DNA of 11,420 nt from 12-FULL-44-12b sp964364225 (GTDB taxonomy: Bacteria > Patescibacteriota > Minisyncoccia > Phycocordibacterales > Zambryskibacteraceae), in contig CAYIKP010000014.1 of the NCBI GenBank assembly GCA_964364225.1, positions 1-11,420 of the forward strand. Reading direction: 5' to 3'. The translations under genes were made by a program, and so were the position numbers. The number at the start of each line of letters is the position of its first letter. Position 1 is the first letter of the stretch. The notes under the pieces are model-generated. The model was not told where the DNA came from, did no database searches, and saw nothing but the letters and a program-made list of their open reading frames with translations. This document shows positions 1 through 5,410 of the stretch, piece by piece.

Positions 1-10
1 TCCTTCACTC

Positions 11-44
11 GGAAATAGAAAAGTATAAATTCTTTTCTGCTTCC
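11..44 (-). other. AT-rich hairpin just downstream of tRNA-Lys
   Basis: Read on the minus strand, 7 bp (38-32 with 23-17) plus GGAA/TTCC (44-41 with 14-11) form a hairpin that starts about 8 nt after the 3' end of tRNA-Lys. AT-rich hairpins occupy the same place after tRNA-Tyr and tRNA-Trp, where a conserved structured element follows. Here the window ends before such an element could be read. Confidence 0.4.
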
Positions 45-51
45 TCGCTTG

Positions 52-124
52 TCCACCCTGTAGGGATCGAACCTACGACCTTATCCTTAAGAGGGATCTG
101 CTCTACCAGCTGAGCTAAGGGTGG
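52..124 (-). tRNA. tRNA-Lys (anticodon CTT)
   Basis: The minus strand folds into a complete cloverleaf: a 7-bp acceptor CCACCCT/AGGGTGG, a D arm with GCTC/GAGC, a T arm GTAGG-TTCGATC-CCTAC and discriminator A. The anticodon loop is CTCTTAA, giving CTT at 91-89. The outermost anticodon-stem pair (27-43) is G-A. CCA is not encoded (ACAA follows), so it must be added by a nucleotidyltransferase. Confidence 0.95.
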
Positions 125-210
125 AATAGAAAAATATTAACAGATTTTAAGCAAATTAATACTCTTTAAACATAAATTTTTAAATCAATACTTCAATTAA
201 CAAAAGAAAA

Positions 211-234
211 GGCGCCAGAAAATACTCCGGCGCC
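211..234 (-). terminator. intrinsic terminator of the small gene at 257-469
   Basis: A GGCGCC/GGCGCC stem encloses a 12-nt loop and on the minus strand is followed by TTTTCTTTTG. It lies 22 nt after the stop codon of the small gene and about 86 nt before tRNA-Lys, so it separates the two transcripts. Confidence 0.8.
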
Positions 235-256
235 CAACATATCCTAAATGTGTTGG

Positions 257-469
257 TTAGTGCCATGCCCCACAAGAGCATGGTCCGCTGGAAACATCAC
301 ATCTGCTTCCACCATTTGATCCTGTCAGCCCTTCATGTGCCTCCATGATTCGAAGACTGGCCGCTCCATTGACCATACAGCATCGCTGAAGGCCGTCAAA
401 ATCATGCCTGTGTCTCTCTGGGCGCTCTCGAATGTCTTGAAGAACCGCTTCTTCCCTGGGGTCTGGCAT
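257..469 (-). CDS. small orphan protein, 70 aa, Cys-containing tail
   Basis: I do not recognise a family. It is supported as a real gene by a strong Shine-Dalgarno site (AGGAG, 480-476, six nt before the ATG), an extended -10 upstream and an intrinsic terminator downstream. The protein is hydrophilic, with a charged Arg/Glu/Asp/His N-terminal half, a CC pair near residue 30 and a C-terminal tail with three more cysteines (C-D-V-S-S-G-P-C-S-C). There is no signal peptide or membrane segment. The clustered Cys and His residues could bind a metal or form disulfides, but no known zinc-finger spacing is evident. By eye the gene is about half G+C, clearly richer than its neighbours, which suggests transfer or unusual selection. 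It sits between tRNA-Leu and tRNA-Lys as a single-gene unit. Confidence 0.7.
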   Translation of the reverse strand: MPDPREEAVLQDIRERPERHRHDFDGLQRCCMVNGAASLRIMEAHEGLTGSNGGSRCDVSSGPCSCGAWH

Positions 470-475
470 ACAGAA

Positions 476-513
476 CTCCTGTAATTTAGTTTGGATCTAA
501 AGACATCCTAGCA
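476..513 (-). promoter_or_regulatory. extended -10 promoter and Shine-Dalgarno site of the 257-469 gene
   Basis: On the minus strand, TGC-TAGGAT (513-505) resembles an extended -10 (TGn-TATAAT) with no obvious -35. A leader of about 28 nt follows, containing TAGATCC, then AGGAG at 480-476. The leader of the other small gene (9203-9433) also has an extended -10, TAGATCC and a Shine-Dalgarno site. Confidence 0.5.
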
Positions 514-539
514 CATAGAATCTCTTATTTAAATATTTG

Positions 540-621
540 TGCCCGAGGTGGGAATCGAACCCACATCCCTTGCGAGACACGATTTTAAGTCGTGCGCGTA
601 TACCAGTTCCGCCACTCGGGC
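540..621 (-). tRNA. tRNA-Leu (anticodon TAA)
   Basis: Class II cloverleaf on the minus strand: acceptor GCCCGAG/CTCGGGC, D arm starting GCGG, anticodon loop CTTAAAA with TAA at 587-585, a long variable arm (TCTCGCAAGGGAT), T arm GTGGG-TTCGATT-CCCAC and discriminator A. CCA is not encoded. It lies 20 nt after tRNA-Cys and is probably in the same transcript. Confidence 0.96.
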
Positions 622-641
622 ATATCATGCTTTAAACATGA

Positions 642-717
642 TGGAGGCGTAGAGGGGAATTGAACCCCTGCAATAACGGTTTTGCAGACCGCTGCGTTAC
701 CACTTCGCCACTACGCC
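642..717 (-). tRNA. tRNA-Cys (anticodon GCA), CCA encoded
   Basis: Cloverleaf on the minus strand: acceptor GGCGTAG/CTACGCC, anticodon loop CTGCAAA with GCA at 685-683, T arm AGGGG-TTCAATT-CCCCT and discriminator T, the usual U73 of tRNA-Cys. CCA is encoded at 644-642, unlike tRNA-Leu and tRNA-Lys beside it. It starts 11 nt after the rbfA stop, so it is probably read through from the infB operon or driven by an A/T-rich -10-like sequence in the end of rbfA. Confidence 0.96.
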
Positions 718-728
718 TTAAGGTACTA

Positions 729-1058
729 CTATAATATATCCTCTATAACTCTTCTATTCTTTTCTCCCTTGTCTATTTTGAAATCAAACTTTGGCGTTCT
801 TCCTATTTTTGCTCTTTCGTTTATATATTCAGCAAAGCCGGCTTTATGTCTAGCTAAAAATCCTTTCACGACCTCCTCTTTTTCTTCTGGCAGTACAGTA
901 ACCAGGATATCTATGTGTTGACCAGAGTCCGAAAGTCGTGAGCCCGTAACTGTAATCAGAGAAGAATTATCCGCTTCACGCACAATAAACTCTGCAGCCA
1001 AATGTTCTAGCAGGGAAGAAATTTTTTCTTTTCTATGGCGATTTGTTGGGAATGTCAT
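729..1058 (-). CDS. rbfA: 30S ribosome-binding factor A
   Basis: RbfA is a small KH-fold factor that binds the 16S rRNA 5' region and helps the last steps of 30S maturation. The 109-residue length is typical. The sequence fits the family: a basic N-terminal helix (R-H-R-K-E-K-I), a central beta strand around I-T-V-T-G, D-I-L-V-T-V-L, and the family's P-x-F-x-F-x-x-D pattern near the C-terminus (I-G-R-T-P-K-F-D-F-K-I-D). It follows infB by 18 nt, and infB-rbfA linkage is widespread in bacteria. There is no Shine-Dalgarno site before the ATG, so it probably depends on translation of infB. The C-terminus is short, without the basic tail of some homologues. The family is divergent, so identity rests on motif plus context. 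Confidence 0.87.
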   Translation of the reverse strand: MTFPTNRHRKEKISSLLEHLAAEFIVREADNSSLITVTGSRLSDSGQHIDILVTVLPEEKEEVVKGFLARHKAGFAEYINERAKIGRTPKFDFKIDKGEKNRRVIEDIL

Positions 1059-1076
1059 GTGATTTTTATTGTTGAG

Positions 1077-2633
1077 CTATTTTTCTTGAAGATCAAAACA
1101 CTGAACAATATCCCCAATTGCAATTTCTGTTTTTGACTCTATCATCGCCCCAAATTCTCGCCCCTCTTCGGCCTCATTAATCCTTTCTTTTAAGTATTGA
1201 AGCTCTTTAATTCTACCCATTCCTATTTTGTTTTCTCTTCTTACAATATTTACTTGTGCATTTAGTTTTACCACTCCTTCCGTTACTTTCCCTCCTACTA
1301 TTTGCTTGTCCTTATTCTTACTAAACAGTCTAATTATTTTTCCAGAGCCAGTTACTTCTTCAATTGTTATTTTTGGCGCACGGCTTTCAATTGAGGCGTT
1401 TATATTTTCCATTAGTTTATAGATAATATCGTCAGAGAGAATGGTTATACCTAGTCTTTCTGCTAGAGATTTTGCTCCCGTATCTATACCCGTATGAAAT
1501 GCCACCACTAAACTTTCTTTGTCGCTTTGCGCAGTTTTTATATCGTTTTCTCCAACATTTCCAATCCCTGAAAGAATTATTTTCGGAACCACCCTTTCAT
1601 GAGAAAATTTCTCAATTTCATAAACCAAGGCTTTTAAGCTTCCAGTTGTATCAGCACGAGCAATAATTGCCACAGTTTTTTTATCACCGGTGTTTTCGCT
1701 TTGAACGTTTTTTTCTTCCTGAGGCATTTTTGCAAAATTTATTGCACTTTCCTTATCTTTAAAAATATAAAATTTATTTCCAACCATTGGAGCTTCACTC
1801 CAGCCGATTATTCTTATTGGAGAACCGGCAGACATTTTATCGACCGCCTTTCCAGTATAATTTTCAAGCATTCGAAGGGGAGTGAAAGCGCCTTCTGTGC
1901 CAGCAAATTCTCCTTTTTCTATTTGACCATTTTTAATTATTGCGGTTGCTGTGACACCCTTTTTTGGATCTCTGTGGGATTCAATAATTATTCCCATTGT
2001 TTTTTCTGGGTTTTCATCATGAATATTATTTAAATCAGCAATAAGAAGAATTGTTTCCAAAAGAGCCTGCACCCCATCTCCGGTTTTTCCAGAAACTGCA
2101 TTCCAAGGAATGTCTCCACCATAGCCCTCAACATAAATTCCAGCTTCTGCCAAAGATTGTTTAGCGGTGTCTATATTTGCTCCTGGTCTGTCTACTTTTG
2201 TAAACGCCACCACAAAAGGAAGTTTGTGGCCCTGTATCCACTCTATAGCCTCTAAGGTTTGTGGCTTTACGCCGTCTTCTGCAGAAACAACCAAAATAAC
2301 AATGTCCGCAGCAAGTCCTCCTGTGCTACGCATACTTTTAAATGCTTCGTGTCCAGGTGTGTCTATAAAAGTAATTTTTCTTTCCTTATTTTCATTTGTT
2401 ACCACAGCTTCGTAAGCAGAGATATGTTGTGTTATTCCACCAGCTTCTTTTTCTGTTGTATTTGTGGACCTAATAAAATCAAGAAGAGTACTTTTGCCGT
2501 GATCAATATGTCCCATTACCACAACTACAGGAGGCCTTTTATTTTTTATAGTTTCCACCCCAAAAGAATCAGTCTGGAGAGCAGCGCTTTTTTCTTTTGT
2601 TTCTTCTTTAGTTTTTGGTTTATTATTGGACAT
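1077..2633 (-). CDS. infB: translation initiation factor IF-2, compact form
   Basis: IF-2 is a GTPase that brings fMet-tRNA to the 30S subunit and promotes subunit joining. GTPase motifs are in order: G1 GHIDHGKST (41-49), G2 region GGITQH (65-70), G3 DTPGH (91-95), G4 TKVD (145-148) and G5 around VSGKTGDG (near 180). Domain II, domain III (ARADTTGSLKAL..EI) and C-terminal domain IV follow. At 518 residues it keeps only about 35 residues before the G domain, so it lacks the long N-terminal IF2N region of many bacteria (890 residues in E. coli). G1 has S-T where most IF-2 have T-S, and G4 has T where N is usual. It is the middle gene of DUF4446-infB-rbfA. There is no clear Shine-Dalgarno site. 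Confidence 0.97.
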   Translation of the reverse strand: MSNNKPKTKEETKEKSAALQTDSFGVETIKNKRPPVVVVMGHIDHGKSTLLDFIRSTNTTEKEAGGITQHISAYEAVVTNENKERKITFIDTPGHEAFKSMRSTGGLAADIVILVVSAEDGVKPQTLEAIEWIQGHKLPFVVAFTKVDRPGANIDTAKQSLAEAGIYVEGYGGDIPWNAVSGKTGDGVQALLETILLIADLNNIHDENPEKTMGIIIESHRDPKKGVTATAIIKNGQIEKGEFAGTEGAFTPLRMLENYTGKAVDKMSAGSPIRIIGWSEAPMVGNKFYIFKDKESAINFAKMPQEEKNVQSENTGDKKTVAIIARADTTGSLKALVYEIEKFSHERVVPKIILSGIGNVGENDIKTAQSDKESLVVAFHTGIDTGAKSLAERLGITILSDDIIYKLMENINASIESRAPKITIEEVTGSGKIIRLFSKNKDKQIVGGKVTEGVVKLNAQVNIVRRENKIGMGRIKELQYLKERINEAEEGREFGAMIESKTEIAIGDIVQCFDLQEK

Positions 2634-2681
2634 TTTAATTTTTTATGCGCTTCGCTGTTTCTTACGGGGCAAGTATTTGTT

Positions 2682-3155
2682 TTAGGAATTTAAACTGTTT
2701 TTAGCGGTCCCAAGAATTTCTTTTTCTTCTGGCGTAAGTTCCAACTCTCCTGATGAAAAGTTTTTTATTGGTTTTGAAAACACACTCACCCTGTCTCTTG
2801 TTGCTAGAGTTGATAAGATAACCCCGTCTCCATTTTCAGACACCAAAATTGTGGAGTGGGATTGCTGGCCCGCCTCCCCTGTACCTTTAAACGGATTGTA
2901 TCGCTTTGAGAGCGAAACCTGCATACTGCGACGCAATCTAGTCTCTATTATCTTCAAATAAGCGCTTAGCTCCTTGTGAAAATCATTTAATGACGACATG
3001 TTTTCTAGCATTCCTTGAATAGTGCCCTCAAATGATTTGCCGTCACCTTTTTTAAAGAATCTATTTACCCTTATAAAAATGAGCACAGTAAAAATAAGCG
3101 AGCTCAAAGATAGCCCTAGTGCAATTAAAGAAAAAATGTCAGAAGAAATCTTCAT
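2682..3155 (-). CDS. DUF4446 family membrane-anchored protein
   Basis: A 157-residue protein with one N-terminal membrane segment (about 8-30, L-A/I/F-rich), then a charged, probably helical stretch (about 31-80) and a small C-terminal domain. The YNPF motif followed by S-E-N-G-D-G-V-I-L-S-T-L-A-T-R and K-P-I-K-N is the pattern I know from the DUF4446 family, whose function is not known to me. It ends with an acidic L-T-P-E-E-K-E-I-L motif typical of the family. It is first in the operon, 48 nt before infB, and has a well-placed promoter whose -10 ends 8 nt before the ATG, which fixes this start. The cytoplasmic domain is expected to lie on the inner face of the membrane. Confidence 0.85.
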   Translation of the reverse strand: MKISSDIFSLIALGLSLSSLIFTVLIFIRVNRFFKKGDGKSFEGTIQGMLENMSSLNDFHKELSAYLKIIETRLRRSMQVSLSKRYNPFKGTGEAGQQSHSTILVSENGDGVILSTLATRDRVSVFSKPIKNFSSGELELTPEEKEILGTAKNSLNS

Positions 3156-3163
3156 AGAATGGC

Positions 3164-3192
3164 ATTATTGCATTTTTGACATTTTTAATCAA
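3164..3192 (-). promoter_or_regulatory. promoter of DUF4446-infB-rbfA, predicted leaderless
   Basis: On the minus strand TTGATT (3192-3187), a 17-nt spacer ending in TGC, and AATAAT (3169-3164, 5 of 6 to consensus) form a strong sigma70-like promoter with an extended -10. The ATG of the DUF4446 gene is 8 nt downstream, so transcription would begin at or next to the start codon. The divergent desulfurase gene begins only 12 nt beyond the -35. Confidence 0.75.
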
Positions 3193-3204
3193 AACTACTC
3201 TCGT

Positions 3205-4431
3205 ATGACTCGACCAACCAATACTAAAAATATATTTTTAGACTATGGAGGAGGAACTCCAATTGACCCTCGTGTTTTGAGCGTGGTCAGAAATGTAGAG
3301 AAAAAATTTTGGCATAATCCGAGTGCTTTATATCTAGAGGGTGTTTTGGCAAAAAAAGAGTTAGAAAAATTAAGAAAAGAGGCTAGCGAGACCCTTGTAT
3401 GCTTGCCCGATGAAATAGTGTTTACTTCTTCTGGCACAGAATCTAATAATTTCGCCATCAGAGGTGTTATTTCTGCAAGTAAAGATAAAAAATTATCTGT
3501 GCTTTTTTCTGGCATAGATCATCCATCAACGATTGAAACTATTAAATCAATACAAAATATAAAAGCAGTAAGTTTGCCCACTAATGAGTTTGGGTTTATG
3601 GACATTTCTTTTTTAAAAAAGGAGCTTCTTAAAAAACCTATACTACTTTCCTTTAATTATGTTAATGGCGAAATTGGCACGATAGAAAACATAAAAGAGA
3701 TAATGAAAGCCGTTCGATTTTATAGGAAAACCAAAAAAACAATTTTTCCTTATGTACACATCGATGCATCACAAGCATTTAATGTTTTGCCTATAAAACT
3801 AAATGAATTAGGTGTTGATTTAATGACATTGAGTTCAGATAAGGTTTATGGCCCTAAGGGCGTTTCTCTTCTTTTTATACGAAGAGGAACAAAAATCAAT
3901 CCAATTATTACGGGGGGCGGACAAGAAGGGGGAATGCGTTCAGGAACAGAGAATTTGCCCGCCATAACTGGTTTTGTAGAAGCAATTAAGATTTGTGAGA
4001 AGGAGAGAGCTCTTAGAAACAAAACCATAGTTTTAATTCAAAAAAAGTTTTTAGCCCTTCTGTATAAGGGTTTTCCAAAAATGATGCTAAATGGGCCTGT
4101 TTTAGGAGATAAAAGAAGTCCAAATAACATTAACGTATGTATTCCAAGTATTGATTCAGAACAAGCCGTTTTAGTGATGGACAAACTTGGGGTAAAAATT
4201 TCCTTTTCAAGTGCTTGCAAAACTTTGGCAGAGAGGTCAAATTCTTATGTTATTGGTTCACTAAATAGAGAAAACTGTGCCACATCCTCATTAAGATTTT
4301 CTTTCAACCATGGTACTAAAATAAAGGATATAGCGACTGTTGTTAAATATTTGAAAAAAGCAGTTGCAGATTCAATGGGCAAGAAAATAAAATTAGAAGA
4401 CACAAATAAAAGCTTGCGATATAATAGCTAG
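3205..4431 (+). CDS. cysteine desulfurase, IscS/NifS family
   Basis: A PLP enzyme (class V aminotransferase fold) that moves sulfur from L-cysteine to a catalytic Cys persulfide for Fe-S clusters or tRNA thiolation. With the start at 3205 it has 408 residues, a normal length. Visible: FLDYGGGTPIDPRV (11-24; most homologues read AATTP), SSGTESNN (75-82), the PLP-stacking H106 (in IDHPS), D187 and Q190 (HIDASQ), Schiff-base K213 (SSDKVYGPKG), R245 (GGMRSGTEN) and catalytic C338 in FSSACK. Differences from IscS: VNGEIG for VNNEIG and SDK for GHK at the PLP lysine. The frame stays open back to 3022, but that would overlap the divergent DUF4446 gene and its promoter, and FLDY is conserved close to the N-terminus, so 3205 is preferred. 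No scaffold or tRNA-thiolase gene is next to it, so the sulfur acceptor is unknown. Confidence 0.92.
   Translation: MTRPTNTKNIFLDYGGGTPIDPRVLSVVRNVEKKFWHNPSALYLEGVLAKKELEKLRKEASETLVCLPDEIVFTSSGTESNNFAIRGVISASKDKKLSVLFSGIDHPSTIETIKSIQNIKAVSLPTNEFGFMDISFLKKELLKKPILLSFNYVNGEIGTIENIKEIMKAVRFYRKTKKTIFPYVHIDASQAFNVLPIKLNELGVDLMTLSSDKVYGPKGVSLLFIRRGTKINPIITGGGQEGGMRSGTENLPAITGFVEAIKICEKERALRNKTIVLIQKKFLALLYKGFPKMMLNGPVLGDKRSPNNINVCIPSIDSEQAVLVMDKLGVKISFSSACKTLAERSNSYVIGSLNRENCATSSLRFSFNHGTKIKDIATVVKYLKKAVADSMGKKIKLEDTNKSLRYNS
4397..4425 (+). promoter_or_regulatory. possible promoter inside the 3' end of the desulfurase gene
   Basis: TATAAT (4420-4425, perfect -10) has AAGACA (4397-4402, 4 of 6 to TTGACA) 17 nt upstream. 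Transcription would begin near 4432-4434, just at the left end of the long hairpin leader at 4441-4574. It overlaps the last codons of the desulfurase gene. Confidence 0.5.
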
Positions 4432-4440
4432 TAATGGAAT

Positions 4441-4574
4441 CCCGTAGTAGAAAATGGCATTAGAGCTAGTTCGGGGGATAATTACACAAAATGATAAGTC
4501 GAAATTTTAAAAGAATATTAATTAACATTGGTACTTTGCTCTAAAAGTAGAGCAATGCCATTTTTCACTACCGG
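4441..4574 (+). promoter_or_regulatory. long inverted-repeat leader of the pseudo-protease gene
   Basis: The arms 4441-4461 and 4554-4574 are complementary along about 20 positions with a few mismatches (core AAAATGGCATT with AATGCCATTTT, then GTAGT with ACTAC). The right arm ends directly before the ATG at 4575 and there is no Shine-Dalgarno site. Inside, just before the right arm, TACT is followed by a hairpin GCTCT-AAAAGT-AGAGC, the same order as in the tRNA-Tyr and tRNA-Trp elements. ATGGAATC occurs at 4434-4441 and again at 4575-4582, so the element is bracketed by an 8-bp direct repeat. This could be a structured leader, a terminator-less insertion, or both. Confidence 0.55.
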
Positions 4575-5333
4575 ATGGAATCACTTACAAAAACACAACT
4601 CGTTCTTTTAACGCTTCTTATTTCTTTTGTTACATCAATAGCAACAGGCATTATGGCCTCTGCACTTCTACAATCTGCTCCAACAAATGTTACCCAAACC
4701 ATAAACAGGGTAGTGGAAAGGACTATTGAAAAGGTATCGGAATCTTCAGGTAGTAAGGTTATTCAAGTTGTTTCTGAAGATGAAAAAGTAATAAGTTCTG
4801 TAGAAAAAAATAACACTTCTTTAGTACGTATTAGACAGGCAGATGGATCTGGTACACCAATATTTTATTCTCTTGGAATAGTGTTATCAAAAACGGGAGA
4901 AATTATCGCGCCCAGAATTGAGTCGTTTAACTTGAGGGGTCCTTTTGTAGCAACTTTTTATGATGATTCCACCGCACCGTTAACTTTACAAAAAGAAGAA
5001 GTTCAATCTGGAATAGTGGTATTTAAAACAAATAACACTGTTCCTTCAGGAGTTAATGTTGGAGTTTTTTCAAAAAATTCTCCCAAGCTTGGCCAAACAG
5101 TTATTGTGCTTGAAGGAGCAAATAGCACATTTACTCTTGTTGGACGTGTTTCTAATGTTCAGACCGAGTCTGGAGCGCCAAGAGTCATTGAAACAGATCT
5201 ACAAAACACAAAAGAGACTGTGGGGGCAATGCTCATAGATTTGTCAGGAAACATTTTGGGAATAAGGGCTTTTGATGCATCTAATGGAAGTACATTCTCT
5301 TTTGCTTCTAGGTTAGTCGACATAGCAAAATAA
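4575..5333 (+). CDS. membrane-anchored trypsin-fold protein without catalytic triad
   Basis: The 252-residue protein has an N-terminal membrane helix (about 8-33), a linker rich in T/V/E/K (35-75), then a domain that follows the order of a DegP/HtrA-type protease barrel. The signs are S-L-V-R-I near 82-86, G-I-V-L-S-K-T-G-E-I-I (101-111), S-G-I-V-V-F-K (145-151), L-G-Q-T-V-I-V-L (172-179), I-E-T-D (205-208) and L-S-G-N-I-L-G-I (223-230). Aligned with HtrA, the His of TNNHV falls on I115, the Asp of DIAVLK on G146 and the Ser of GNSGG on V216. It should therefore have no protease activity and more likely binds or scaffolds something outside the membrane. There is no PDZ domain. It is flanked by a long hairpin leader and by the clpB/C promoter. 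The protease-fold assignment is inference from motif order. Confidence 0.72.
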   Translation: MESLTKTQLVLLTLLISFVTSIATGIMASALLQSAPTNVTQTINRVVERTIEKVSESSGSKVIQVVSEDEKVISSVEKNNTSLVRIRQADGSGTPIFYSLGIVLSKTGEIIAPRIESFNLRGPFVATFYDDSTAPLTLQKEEVQSGIVVFKTNNTVPSGVNVGVFSKNSPKLGQTVIVLEGANSTFTLVGRVSNVQTESGAPRVIETDLQNTKETVGAMLIDLSGNILGIRAFDASNGSTFSFASRLVDIAK

Positions 5334-5374
5334 GCCTTTAGCTAAGCCATGTTTTTGGCAAGGCAAAATCAGTG

Positions 5375-5403
5375 TTGACTAGGTAGGGTTTTCAATATAT
5401 TTT
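5375..5403 (+). promoter_or_regulatory. clpB/C promoter, predicted leaderless
   Basis: TTGACT (5375-5380, 5 of 6) has a -10 region TATATTTT downstream: TATTTT 5398-5403 at a 17-nt spacer, or TATATT 5396-5401 at 15. The ATG at 5411 lies 7-9 nt after it, so little or no leader is expected. I see no CIRCE-type inverted repeat (heat-shock repressor HrcA operator) or CtsR-type heptad direct repeat here. Confidence 0.65.
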
Positions 5404-5410
5404 ATCGGCC

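Noticed and set aside
3176..3181. Perfect -35 box TTGACA as the desulfurase promoter
   Set aside because: No acceptable -10 lies 15-19 nt downstream. A TTTAAT at 3184-3189 is a possible -10 but lacks a -35, so the promoter is left undecided.
3022..3204. N-terminal extension of the desulfurase to 3022
   Set aside because: It would overlap the DUF4446 gene and its promoter, and desulfurases begin close to the FLDY motif.
5334..5410. CIRCE or CtsR operator at clpB/C
   Set aside because: No matching inverted repeat or heptad repeat is present; only weak GCC/GGC pairing at 5335-5365.
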